Shown here in pieces: positions 8,378-14,587 of a stretch of DNA of 18,531 nt. The position numbers were made by a program, and so were the translations under genes. The notes beneath the pieces are model-generated. The model made no database searches, was not told where the DNA came from, and saw only the letters and a list, made by a program, of their open reading frames with translations. Every line of letters begins with the position of its first letter. The first letter of the stretch is position 1. The stretch comes from an uncultured Collinsella sp. (GTDB lineage: Bacteria > Actinomycetota > Coriobacteriia > Coriobacteriales > Coriobacteriaceae): positions 1 to 18,531 of the forward strand of contig URGF01000030.1 of the NCBI GenBank assembly GCA_900547285.1, written 5' to 3'.

Positions 8378-9033
8378 CGGAGGATCCTCACCTTCTTATC
8401 GATATAGTTGCCAATGTGGCTCACCACAAAGGCCGTACCCAGGTAGCCGAGTGCCGAGATAAAGAACGCGGCGACGCCGCCAAGTGAGCGCGTGTTGATA
8501 TAGCTCACCACGCCGGTAAGCTCTTGCGGCTTAAGCGGCACCTGGCTGCCCAAGGCGGTAGTGAGCATGACGGCGATAAAGAGGTTGGTCATGGGCAGCA
8601 CGCTCGAGCGCAGCGCCTGCGGAATCACGATCTTGGCGAGGATACGGCTGAAGCTCATGCCGAGCGAGCGGGCGGCTTCCACCTGACCGACGCCGACGGT
8701 GTTGATGCCGCTCATAAAGTTCTCGGAGCCAAAGGCCGAGCCCAAAAGGACCGTGGCGACGATAACGCAGGTGCGGTAGGGCAGGACGACCTTGAGCGGT
8801 GGCAGCGCATAGACGACGATGATGAGCAGTGCGATGCCGGGGATGTTACGGAAGACCTGCACATACAGGTCGCCAAAGACGCGCAGCGGCTTGAGCGGCG
8901 ACACGCGCATCACGGTGACGGCAACGGCCAGCACCATGGCGATGGCAAACGACTCAAGCGTCATGCCCCAGGTTGCGAGCAGCGCGTCGATATAGTTCTG
9001 GCCATAGAGCGACCAGAGCTCGGAGAGACTCAT
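8374..9033 (-). CDS. Polar amino acid ABC transporter permease (second subunit)
   Basis: This is a 219-residue permease of the same family as its neighbour, with typical length. Hydrophobic segments lie at about 26-43, 64-78, 88-102, 150-166 and 188-206. The EAA loop is visible as SENFMSGINTVGVGQVEAAR (103-122) followed by SLGMS. GGGAGG precedes the ATG at 9033. It is the first permease of the operon and overlaps the second by four bases. A hairpin lies between it and the substrate-binding protein gene upstream, which may lower its expression relative to the binding protein. Confidence 0.95.
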   Translation of the reverse strand: MSLSELWSLYGQNYIDALLATWGMTLESFAIAMVLAVAVTVMRVSPLKPLRVFGDLYVQVFRNIPGIALLIIVVYALPPLKVVLPYRTCVIVATVLLGSAFGSENFMSGINTVGVGQVEAARSLGMSFSRILAKIVIPQALRSSVLPMTNLFIAVMLTTALGSQVPLKPQELTGVVSYINTRSLGGVAAFFISALGYLGTAFVVSHIGNYIDKKVRILR

Positions 9034-9057
9034 GCGGACCTCCCGCCGGTAAGGAAA

Positions 9058-9083
9058 GGGGCTCCCGCGTGTACGGAAGCCCC
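9058..9083 (-). terminator. Attenuating hairpin between binding protein and permease genes
   Basis: On the transcribed minus strand GGGGCTTCCG and CGGGAGCCCC form a 10-position stem with one G-T wobble and a 6-base loop, followed by TTTCCTTACC. It lies inside the operon, after the binding-protein stop and before the permease ribosome binding site. Such elements commonly make the binding protein more abundant than the membrane parts, by partial termination or 3'-end protection. Confidence 0.65.
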
Positions 9084-9171
9084 GACAACTCAGTGAGGAA
9101 ACAGTTTAGCGCAATAAAGCGCATCGTGCGTTTCCGTATGGTTTCGCAACGGCCGTTACCAGGCTCGCTGT

Positions 9172-10167
9172 CTAGGCGCCGATCTCGGGCAGCTCGGGTA
9201 CATTGGTGTCGCCCGTACGGTCGCCAATGCAGATCTGCCACAGCTCGGTCCAGGTGCCATCGTCCTCAATCTTCTTAAGGAAGTCGTTGACGAAGGCGAC
9301 GCCGTCGGAATCGAGCGGCAGGCCGATGCCATAGGGCTCCTTGCTGCCGAAGGGCTTGCCGGCGATCTTGTACTTACCGGGTTCGCGGACCAGGGCGCTC
9401 TGCTGCATGTTGTTATCGATGACGTAGGCGTCAACGCGGCCCTGCTGGAGTGCCTGACGGGCCTCCTCGTCGGTCTTGAACTCCTGCTGGCTGGCCTTGG
9501 GGGCGAACTCCTCCAGGATGGCGGGGCCGTTGGAGCCGGACTGGACGGCGACGTTCTTGTCGGCCAGGTCGTCGACGCTCTTGATGTCGTCGTTATCGGC
9601 GAGCACCAGGATGGCCTGCTGGGTGTAGTAGTAGGGACCGGCAAAGGAGACGAGTTTCTTGCGCTCGTCAGTGATGGTGTAGGTGGCAAAGACGGCGTCG
9701 ACCTGGCCGTTCTGCAGGACGGACTCGCGCGTGTCCGAGGTCACCTGGGTGATCTCGACTTTGTTCTCGCCCAGAATGTAGTTGGACAGAAGCTGTGCGA
9801 TACCGGCGTCGAAGCCGCGGGTCTGACCGTCTTTCTCGTTGAGGAGGGAGAAGAGCGTGGAGGTCTGAACGCCACCGATCTTAAAGACGCCGGCGTCCTT
9901 GACGGCCGTGGCCCAGGTGCTGGCGGCAATGGCGTCGTCATCGGCCTTGGGGCCGTCGTTGACGAGCTTGTCGAATGCCTTAGCGTCGAGTGTGGCGGAA
10001 GCCTCGGTATCCTCGGAGCTCTTGGAGGAACCGGCGGCGGAGCCCTTGTCGGCCTCGGCGCTGGTGTCGGAGCAGCCGGCAAGACCAAGGCCGGCGACGG
10101 TTGCGAAGGTGGCGGCAACGAAGCCGCGGCGGTCGAGAACGACCTGCTGGGAGAGGTTCTTGCTCAT
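9172..10167 (-). CDS. Amino acid ABC transporter substrate-binding lipoprotein
   Basis: This is a 331-residue family 3 solute-binding protein. The N-terminus has LDRRGFVAA (twin arginine at 13-14), a hydrophobic stretch and the lipobox LAGC with Cys32 as the lipidated residue. It may therefore be exported by the Tat route as a lipoprotein. A Ser/Glu/Asp/Lys-rich linker (33-60) follows. The ligand domain shows GFDAGIAQLL (118-127), Arg147 (DTRESVL, usual ligand carboxylate contact), VDAVFATYTITDER (156-169) and FAGPYYYTQQAILV (175-188). These are typical for acidic or polar amino acid binding, but the exact ligand is not decidable. It is the first gene of the five-gene operon. AAAGGTG precedes the start. 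Confidence 0.93.
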   Translation of the reverse strand: MSKNLSQQVVLDRRGFVAATFATVAGLGLAGCSDTSAEADKGSAAGSSKSSEDTEASATLDAKAFDKLVNDGPKADDDAIAASTWATAVKDAGVFKIGGVQTSTLFSLLNEKDGQTRGFDAGIAQLLSNYILGENKVEITQVTSDTRESVLQNGQVDAVFATYTITDERKKLVSFAGPYYYTQQAILVLADNDDIKSVDDLADKNVAVQSGSNGPAILEEFAPKASQQEFKTDEEARQALQQGRVDAYVIDNNMQQSALVREPGKYKIAGKPFGSKEPYGIGLPLDSDGVAFVNDFLKKIEDDGTWTELWQICIGDRTGDTNVPELPEIGA

Positions 10168-10210
10168 GGTAGAACACCTTTCTCAATAAAATCCCTAGCG
10201 GTTGAGTAGA

Positions 10211-10240
10211 GTTATACCCTATCGCGCTCAAATGGGTCAA
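10211..10240 (-). promoter_or_regulatory. Promoter of the amino acid ABC operon
   Basis: On the minus strand TTGACC (10235-10240) and TATAAC (10211-10216) are separated by 18 bases. The start codon of the binding protein is 43 bases further on, with AAAGGTG in between. Both boxes match the housekeeping consensus well. Confidence 0.8.
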
Positions 10241-10283
10241 CACGAAATAACTCAGAAACATACTTACCTTATGGGTTATTCCG

Positions 10284-10323
10284 CCTATCAAAAAGGGACA
10301 GGTTTATTTTGGCAGGTTTTATC
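10284..10323. repeat. REP-like hairpin repeat, copy 2 (degenerate left arm)
   Basis: Bases 10289-10323 are identical to 421-455, including the GGGACAGG loop and the TTTTGGCAGG right arm. The left arm here is CCTATCAAAA instead of CCTGCCAAAA, so the stem has one mismatch and one wobble. Similarity continues imperfectly past the right edge (GGGCAAACG against GGCAAAACG). It lies 44 bases upstream of the -35 box of the ABC operon promoter. Confidence 0.82.
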
Positions 10324-10391
10324 TGGGCAAACGTCGATTATTGCAGCTGAGATAGCGCTTTGCAGACGGCATGATCGCTCGCAGCGGTCGC

Positions 10392-10397
10392 TATAAT
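10392..10397 (+). promoter_or_regulatory. TATAAT box upstream of a gene remnant
   Basis: This is a perfect -10 hexamer 39 bases before the remnant start codon. No good -35 box lies 16-18 bases upstream (that position reads GCATGA), so activity is uncertain. No intact plus-strand gene follows for over 2 kb. Confidence 0.45.
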
Positions 10398-10436
10398 GGC
10401 GGCAACACGACGCATATATAAGTAAGGAGATCGCGT

Positions 10437-10475
10437 ATGAACGGTTATTCGTTTTTCGCACCGACCATGATTTAA
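10437..10475 (+). pseudogene. 12-codon remnant resembling the start of an iron-containing alcohol dehydrogenase
   Basis: AAGGAG (10424-10429) is well placed before ATG at 10437, which encodes MNGYSFFAPTMI and then a TAA. The pattern aromatic-x-F-F-x-P-T-x-I is how many iron-containing alcohol dehydrogenases begin, the usual continuation being a few residues then a FG pair. Here the frame stops and the next base begins a hairpin repeat (10476-10512). Beyond this point nothing matches the family. I read it as the preserved 5' end of a deleted gene. The alternative is a short leader peptide, but no plus-strand gene follows that it could control. Confidence 0.5.
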
Positions 10476-10512
10476 AACCACCACATAGGGGACAGGCACC
10501 TTTGTGGTGGTT
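10476..10512. repeat. REP-like hairpin repeat with GTGGTGGTT stem
   Basis: AACCACCACA (10476-10485) and TGTGGTGGTT (10503-10512) form a perfect 10-bp stem around a 17-base loop that contains GGGGACAGGCACC. The loop shares GGGACAGG with the hairpins at 415-455 and 10284-10323, while the stem sequence is entirely different yet still self-complementary. This points to one repeat superfamily with a conserved loop and variable stem. Confidence 0.85.
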
Positions 10513-10544
10513 CTGGCCGATGCAGCGGCATGCCTTACTGTTTT

Positions 10545-10762
10545 GTCTCGATCTGTAACATCTGCAGCCGTTTTTGCCGAGTAACTGTTACAGATTGAGA
10601 TTTTCTCTTCAGGGGAATTCGAATGTCTCGATCTGTAACATCTGGACGGACAAAAGGTCTCTATCTGTTACAGATTGAGACAAAGGTCAGGGACTAAGAC
10701 GTCTTGTCTAAATCTGTAACAGTTAGACGGGAATTCGGGCCCTAGATGTTACAGATTGAGAT
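10545..10762. repeat. Array of three inverted-repeat pairs (six ATCTGTAACA cores)
   Basis: Six copies of a roughly 16-20 base motif with core ATCTGTAACA alternate in orientation. Plus cores start at 10551, 10631 and 10712; minus cores (TGTTACAGAT) start at 10586, 10666 and 10747. Within each pair the cores are separated by exactly 25 bases, and pairs recur every 80-81 bases. The full motif is GTCTCGATCTGTAACATCTG at 10545 and 10625 (identical 20-mers). Each pair can form a stem of about 15-16 bp: TCTCGATCTGTAACA with TGTTACAGATTGAGA in unit 1, one base longer in unit 2. Loops and linkers differ in sequence. It lies just beyond the terminator of the dxs-like gene. Function is unknown; it could be a structured RNA, a protein-binding array or an amplified repeat. 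Confidence 0.9.
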
Positions 10763-10780
10763 AATTGAGTTGGGAAAATA

Positions 10781-10818
10781 AAAACCTCCGCAGGGGGTGC
10801 TTCCCTTGCGGAGGTTTT
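10781..10818 (-). terminator. Terminator of the dxs-like gene (symmetrical)
   Basis: AAAACCTCCGCA (10781-10792) and TGCGGAGGTTTT (10807-10818) form a 12-bp stem, with GGG and CCC inside the loop able to extend it. It starts right after the stop codon at 10820-10822. T-runs exist on both strands, so it could act in both directions. Confidence 0.92.
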
Positions 10819-10819
10819 T

Positions 10820-12601
10820 CTACTCGTTGAGCAGTCTTGCGGCTTCGGCGGCCATGTTCTCGACCGTCATGCCGTTCTGCGCAAGCAGTTCGTTGGGGTC
10901 GTAGCGGTCGGGGAAGCCCTTGGCGATGCCGAAGGTGCGCGTGCGCAACGGCGTGCATGCCAGATAGCATGCCACGCGCTCGCCCCAGCCGCCGTCCAAG
11001 ATGCCGTCCTCGAGGGTGACGACAAGGCGATGCTCGGCGGCAAGGCTGTCGAGGAACTCACGGTCAAGCTCGGTTGCAAAGCGCGGGTTGACGAGCGTGG
11101 CCTCGATACCGTACTCGGCAGCCAGGTGGTTTGCCACGCGCTCGCCCAGCTCAAAGAAATCGCCGAGCGCGAGCACAGCAACGTCGCGACCCTGGCGCAC
11201 CACGTTGTAGCGAACGGTGCTGTAGTCGGCGTCTTCGGCGGGCGCCAGATCGGGACGGCTTACCAGGCCAATACCAGGCACACGAATCGCCACGGGATGC
11301 TCGCGGTGGTCGAGCGACCAGCTCAGCATGGACAGGTATTCTTCCATGCAGGAAGGCGCCAAATAGTGCATGTTGGGAAGACCGCCCAGCATGGAAATAT
11401 CAAAGAACGAAAGATGCGTCTCGGATGTGGTGCCAAAGATCGACGCGCCAAATACCAGGATGGTCGCCGGGGCGTCGTTGAGGCACAGGTCGTGCCACAG
11501 CTCGTCGTAGGCACGCTGCAAAAACGTGCCGTACACGCCAAAGACCGGCTTGGCGCCCGAGCGCGCAAGCGCGGTGGCGAAGGTCACGGCGTGCTCCTCG
11601 GCAATGCCCACATCGACGAACTGTTTGCCGGCGGCAGCGCGAAGCTCGGGTGTAAAGCCCATGATGTAGGGCGTGGCGGCCGTGATGCCCACGACCTGCG
11701 GATCGCGCTCGATGGCGGCGCTGAGCGCCTCGCCCGTAATGTCGGCATAGGTGCGCGGCGCAGGCTCGCTCGGATGGCCCGGGCAGAGCTTGCGGCCGGT
11801 CGCCATGTCAAAGGGGCCTACGTGATGCCAGCGCTCGGGGTCGTTTTGGGCTGGCTCAAAGCCCTTGCCCTTGGCGGTGGAGACGTGCAGCACGATGGGG
11901 TGGTCGATGTCGCGCAGCTCCTGCAGCGCGTCGACGAGGGCCAACACATCGTTACCGGCGTCCAGATAGCGGTAGTCGAGCCCCATCGCGCGGAAAACGT
12001 TGCGCTCACAGGTACCGTTGCTGGCGCGCAGCTCGGCCAGATTGCGATACAGGCCGCCATGGTTCTCGGCAATGGACTGGTCGTTATCGTTGACGATGAT
12101 GATCAGGTTGCTGTCGAGATCGGCGGCATTGTTGAAGCCCTCAAACGCCAGGCCGCCCGAAAGCGAGCCGTCGCCAATGATGGTGATGACGTTGTACGCG
12201 TCACCCGCCAGGTCGCGAGCGTGCGCCAGGCCGCAGCCCAGGCTTACCGACGTGGAGGTGTGGCCCATGGCGAACAGGTCGTGCTCGGACTCGTCGGGAT
12301 TGGCAAAGCCAGAAGCCTCACCATAACGCTCCGGATCGATATAAGTGTACGCACGCCCGGTCAGCGCCTTGTGGGCGTAGGTCTGGTGCGACACGTCAAA
12401 GACAATTTTGTCGGTGGGGGAGTTAAACACGCGATGAAGCGCAACCGTAAGCTCAACGACGCCCAGGTTGGGGGCAACGTGCCCGCCGACGGCGGCGGAG
12501 CTTTCGAGGATTGCCTGACGGATCTCGCCGCAGAGCAGCGGAAGCTCGGTGCGGTCGAGAGCCTTGACGTCCTCGGGCGTTGTCGTTTGCGTAAGCAGCA
12601 T
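10820..12601 (-). CDS. dxs: 1-deoxy-D-xylulose-5-phosphate synthase-like enzyme with altered acceptor site
   Basis: This 593-residue thiamine diphosphate enzyme is of the DXP synthase family, whose normal members (about 620-640 residues) condense pyruvate with glyceraldehyde 3-phosphate for isoprenoid and thiamine synthesis. Visible features are GGHVAPNLGVVELTVALH (39-56), VSHQTYAHKALTGR (70-83), the cofactor motif GDGSLSGG (143-150) with NDNDQSI (171-177), WHHVGPF (258-264), catalytic Glu335 in VGIAEEHAVTF, VYGTFLQRAYDE (356-367), His396 and a normal C-terminal domain. The usual DRAGLVGADG segment reads FGASIFGTTS (384-393), and the usual RYPRG reads RVPGI (440-444). Both arginines that contact the substrate phosphate (E. 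coli Arg420, Arg478, as recalled) and Asp427 are therefore missing. It may use a different acceptor. No other isoprenoid gene is nearby. The ATG at 12601 has a distant GGAG. Confidence 0.85.
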   Translation of the reverse strand: MLLTQTTTPEDVKALDRTELPLLCGEIRQAILESSAAVGGHVAPNLGVVELTVALHRVFNSPTDKIVFDVSHQTYAHKALTGRAYTYIDPERYGEASGFANPDESEHDLFAMGHTSTSVSLGCGLAHARDLAGDAYNVITIIGDGSLSGGLAFEGFNNAADLDSNLIIIVNDNDQSIAENHGGLYRNLAELRASNGTCERNVFRAMGLDYRYLDAGNDVLALVDALQELRDIDHPIVLHVSTAKGKGFEPAQNDPERWHHVGPFDMATGRKLCPGHPSEPAPRTYADITGEALSAAIERDPQVVGITAATPYIMGFTPELRAAAGKQFVDVGIAEEHAVTFATALARSGAKPVFGVYGTFLQRAYDELWHDLCLNDAPATILVFGASIFGTTSETHLSFFDISMLGGLPNMHYLAPSCMEEYLSMLSWSLDHREHPVAIRVPGIGLVSRPDLAPAEDADYSTVRYNVVRQGRDVAVLALGDFFELGERVANHLAAEYGIEATLVNPRFATELDREFLDSLAAEHRLVVTLEDGILDGGWGERVACYLACTPLRTRTFGIAKGFPDRYDPNELLAQNGMTVENMAAEAARLLNE

Positions 12602-12630
12602 CGTTGTGGGTTACTCCATGCGAATCGTGC

Positions 12631-12653
12631 GCCGGCACTCCCTCGGCCGGCAC
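12631..12653. repeat. GCCGGCAC direct repeat and hairpin in the dxs-like leader
   Basis: GCCGGCAC occurs at 12631-12638 and again at 12646-12653. Because GCCGGC is self-complementary the two copies can also pair as a hairpin. It lies 30-50 bases ahead of the dxs-like start codon, probably in its untranslated leader. No riboswitch consensus is recognisable. Confidence 0.4.
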
Positions 12654-12725
12654 AATTGCACAAGACAGTCTCGCACATTTTGGCGTTTGATATGTGACGG
12701 CGGCGCGGTAATTCGCCAACTGGTG

Positions 12726-12743
12726 GGGCAAAACGTTTTGTCC
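12726..12743. promoter_or_regulatory. Candidate operator palindrome in divergent region
   Basis: CAAAACGTTTTG (12729-12740) is a perfect 12-bp palindrome, extended by GG on the left and CC on the right with one wobble pair between. A central CG in an A/T-flanked even palindrome is typical of LacI-family operators, though no such regulator is in the window. It lies between the dxs-like gene (minus) and the HD gene (plus) and could serve either. Confidence 0.4.
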
Positions 12744-12829
12744 GATGCCATACTAATGTGTTCCATGATGTTTTTATCGATTGTGCACAGGCCGTAGCTT
12801 GTCGCCGTGATTCGCTGGAAGGAGACAGC

Positions 12830-13366
12830 ATGTCTGATGTCGTTCGTGCCGAGAAAATCGCGTGCGAAGTAGACCATGCTGCCCGCCAGCTGGCCCAAGC
12901 GGGCCGCTTGGACCTGACGCGCGAGTTTATCCAGCATGGCGATGTGACGGTGTATACGCATGTGACCTCGGTGGCGCGGGCGAGCCTGTCCTTTGCCGAG
13001 CGCCTGGGCCGCGTCGGTGTCTCGGTCGACCGCGCCTCGTTGCTGCGCGGGGCCCTGCTGCACGATTACTTTCTCTATGACTGGCACGATCCCGACCCAA
13101 GCCATCGGCTGCATGGCTTTCGGCATCCGTTTTTTGCCCTGGCGCGTGCGGAGGAAGATTTTGAGCTGACGTCTCGCGAGCGGAATATTATCGTGCGGCA
13201 TATGTTTCCGCTGGTACCGGTGCCGCCGACGTGTCGTGAGGCATGGATTGTGTGCCTGGCCGATAAATGGTGTGCCCTGCGCGAGACGGTCGCCGGTCGT
13301 CTGCGGCGCAAAGACGAGACGGTCGATAGCGTGAGTAGCGAATCGAGCGAAAAGAGGAGAGGGTAG
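12830..13366 (+). CDS. HD-domain phosphohydrolase-like protein
   Basis: This is a 178-residue protein with the metal-binding pattern of an HD domain: His44 (VYTHVTSVA), His78-Asp79 (GALLHDYFLYDWH), His99 (GFRHPFFA), His124 (NIIVRHMFPL) and Asp145 (CLADKWC). Such proteins hydrolyse phosphate esters or nucleotides, but the substrate is unknown. The frame is open from 12758, but the ATG at 12830 follows GGAAGGAG at the right distance and gives a natural N-terminus (MSDVVRAEKIACEV). The C-terminal 20 residues are Ser/Glu/Lys-rich and look disordered. It ends 3 bases before the PF06541 membrane gene, whose ribosome binding site overlaps its end, so the two are coupled. Confidence 0.87.
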   Translation: MSDVVRAEKIACEVDHAARQLAQAGRLDLTREFIQHGDVTVYTHVTSVARASLSFAERLGRVGVSVDRASLLRGALLHDYFLYDWHDPDPSHRLHGFRHPFFALARAEEDFELTSRERNIIVRHMFPLVPVPPTCREAWIVCLADKWCALRETVAGRLRRKDETVDSVSSESSEKRRG

Positions 13367-13369
13367 ACG

Positions 13370-14389
13370 GTGGAAACCGCGATCGACATGGCGTTTAGCG
13401 GCGCGACGCTTGCCACCTGTCCGCTCTCGGCACTGGTGCTCTCGTTTGCCTTCTACGGTTTTTGCGGCTGGGCATGGGAGTCGACGGTCTGCGCCATGCT
13501 CAATCACGGACGATTTGCCAACAGTGGCTTTTTGCTGGGGCCGTGTTGTCCTATCTATGGTGTGGGCGGAATAGCCTGCTGGCTTTTGCTGCGCGGGATT
13601 CCGAATGCCTCGAGCCAGTTTGTCGCTGCAGCGCTCGTATGCAGCGTGATTGAGTACAGCGTAGGCGTGCTGTTGGAAAAAACAACGGGCGCTCGCTTTT
13701 GGGACTATTCGCACCTGCCGTTTAACCTGCACGGACGCATCTGTCTGTACTGGGCATGCGCGTTTGGCTTGGGTGCGTTGTGCATCTGCCGTTTAGTGGA
13801 GCCGGCATTGCTGGGGCTGCTTGGCCATCTGCCGGTGCTGATTGTGCGGTTGTCCGCCTTTATCGTCGCGGTCGCGATGATGGTCGACGCGGTGTGCTCG
13901 TTGGCGAGCTGGCGGCGTCTATCCGATCAGCTGGAGCGCGTCCGGGCCGACCTTGCCGACCGAATCAACGAGTCGCTTGCCGATGCCTCGGACTCAATGC
14001 TCGAGCGCATTCCCGAATCGACGATTGACTCGGTGACACAGACGCACATCCGTAGCCGTGCCGTTAACGCGTGGCTGGCCGAGCTGGGCGACGCGACGCT
14101 CGATGCCCTTCGTGAGAAGGCTTCGATGCCGACGTTTATCTCGGATGGTGCTCGCGGCCTGGCGCTCGCTGCCCGCCGCGTGGCTGATGCCGCGCCGAGC
14201 ATGCCGCGTCCGTCGCTCAGTCGTCGCCTTGCCGGCAAGCGCATAAGCCGTCCGGTGCCGAGCGTGTCACTCAGCCGCCGCGACCTGCGCTTCTTCAATG
14301 CCTTCCCGCGCTTGCGTATCAACCGCTACGAGGGCGTCATCCGAGCTACCGACCTTCGTGACCGAGCCCGCGAGCTGTTCCGCCACTAG
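13370..14389 (+). CDS. PF06541-type integral membrane protein (putative ABC transporter type IV / CmpB-like)
   Basis: This is a 339-residue protein. The first half carries the family's conserved blocks: GFCGWAWEST (30-39), GFLLGPCCPIYGVGG (53-67), IEYSVGVLLE (94-103) and FWDYSHLPFNLHGRICLYW (110-128). Five or six membrane segments lie in 17-180. The family was named as a putative ABC transporter component, but no ATPase is next to it here and its function is not established. The second half (181-339) is a long hydrophilic, Arg-rich helical tail not typical of shorter family members, with probable coiled-coil (182-215). The start is GTG at 13370 with GAGGAG overlapping the preceding gene; an ATG six codons later is the alternative. 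It is co-transcribed with the HD gene. Confidence 0.83.
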   Translation: METAIDMAFSGATLATCPLSALVLSFAFYGFCGWAWESTVCAMLNHGRFANSGFLLGPCCPIYGVGGIACWLLLRGIPNASSQFVAAALVCSVIEYSVGVLLEKTTGARFWDYSHLPFNLHGRICLYWACAFGLGALCICRLVEPALLGLLGHLPVLIVRLSAFIVAVAMMVDAVCSLASWRRLSDQLERVRADLADRINESLADASDSMLERIPESTIDSVTQTHIRSRAVNAWLAELGDATLDALREKASMPTFISDGARGLALAARRVADAAPSMPRPSLSRRLAGKRISRPVPSVSLSRRDLRFFNAFPRLRINRYEGVIRATDLRDRARELFRH

Positions 14390-14425
14390 CCGGGACGGGC
14401 GCGCTCACGGCTTCCTTGCTCGCGT

Positions 14426-14463
14426 ATTTCCCGTTCGTTTCGCGTCCGTTGCCACGCCGTTTC
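14426..14463. promoter_or_regulatory. Four GTTTC-like half-sites at 11-base intervals upstream of amt
   Basis: ATTTC (14426), GTTTC (14437), GTTGC (14448) and GTTTC (14459) are each separated by exactly six bases, with another GTTTC at 14479. On the other strand these read GAAAC-N6-GCAAC-N6-GAAAC-N6-GAAAT. Spacing and sequence resemble actinobacterial GlnR boxes (GTnAC-N6-GAAAC), and the region is directly upstream of an ammonium transporter. No GlnR gene is in the window and the match could be chance. Confidence 0.35.
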
Positions 14464-14587
14464 CAAGATTGCGGCACCGTTTCCATTCGACAACGCAGCG
14501 TTTAACAACGCCGTATCTGGTCTACACCAGTTGCCCCTCGGCCGCATTATGGGCGCCGACAACGTTCATGCGATCAAGGGGGAGCGA

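Larger units (their letters stand above)
10168..10819. other. Gene-free stretch between ABC operon and dxs-like gene
   Basis: These 652 bases contain no intact gene. In order they hold the ABC operon promoter (10211-10240), a hairpin repeat (10289-10323), a -10 box, strong ribosome binding site and 12-codon remnant (10392-10475), a second hairpin repeat (10476-10512), the three-unit inverted-repeat array (10545-10762) and the terminator of the dxs-like gene (10781-10818). Both neighbouring transcription units are on the minus strand. Confidence 0.85.

Noticed and set aside
10437..10475. Attenuation leader peptide
   Set aside because: It has a strong ribosome binding site and a hairpin after it, but there is no run of a regulatory amino acid and no plus-strand gene downstream for over 2 kb.
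10545..10762. CRISPR array
   Set aside because: Repeats are short, alternate in orientation, pair as hairpins and have two spacing classes; no cas genes are present.
11030..12697. Open frame of 555 codons on the plus strand
   Set aside because: It lies antisense to the dxs-like gene and encodes an Arg/Gly/Ala/His-rich chain with no family motifs, typical of a shadow frame in high-GC DNA.
12602..12829. Thiamine (TPP) riboswitch upstream of the dxs-like gene
   Set aside because: No CUGAGA/ACCUGA-type conserved core could be found on the minus strand, only a GCCGGC hairpin.
12611..13732. Open frame of 373 codons on the minus strand
   Set aside because: It overlaps the HD gene, the start of the membrane gene and the divergent control region, with no motifs.
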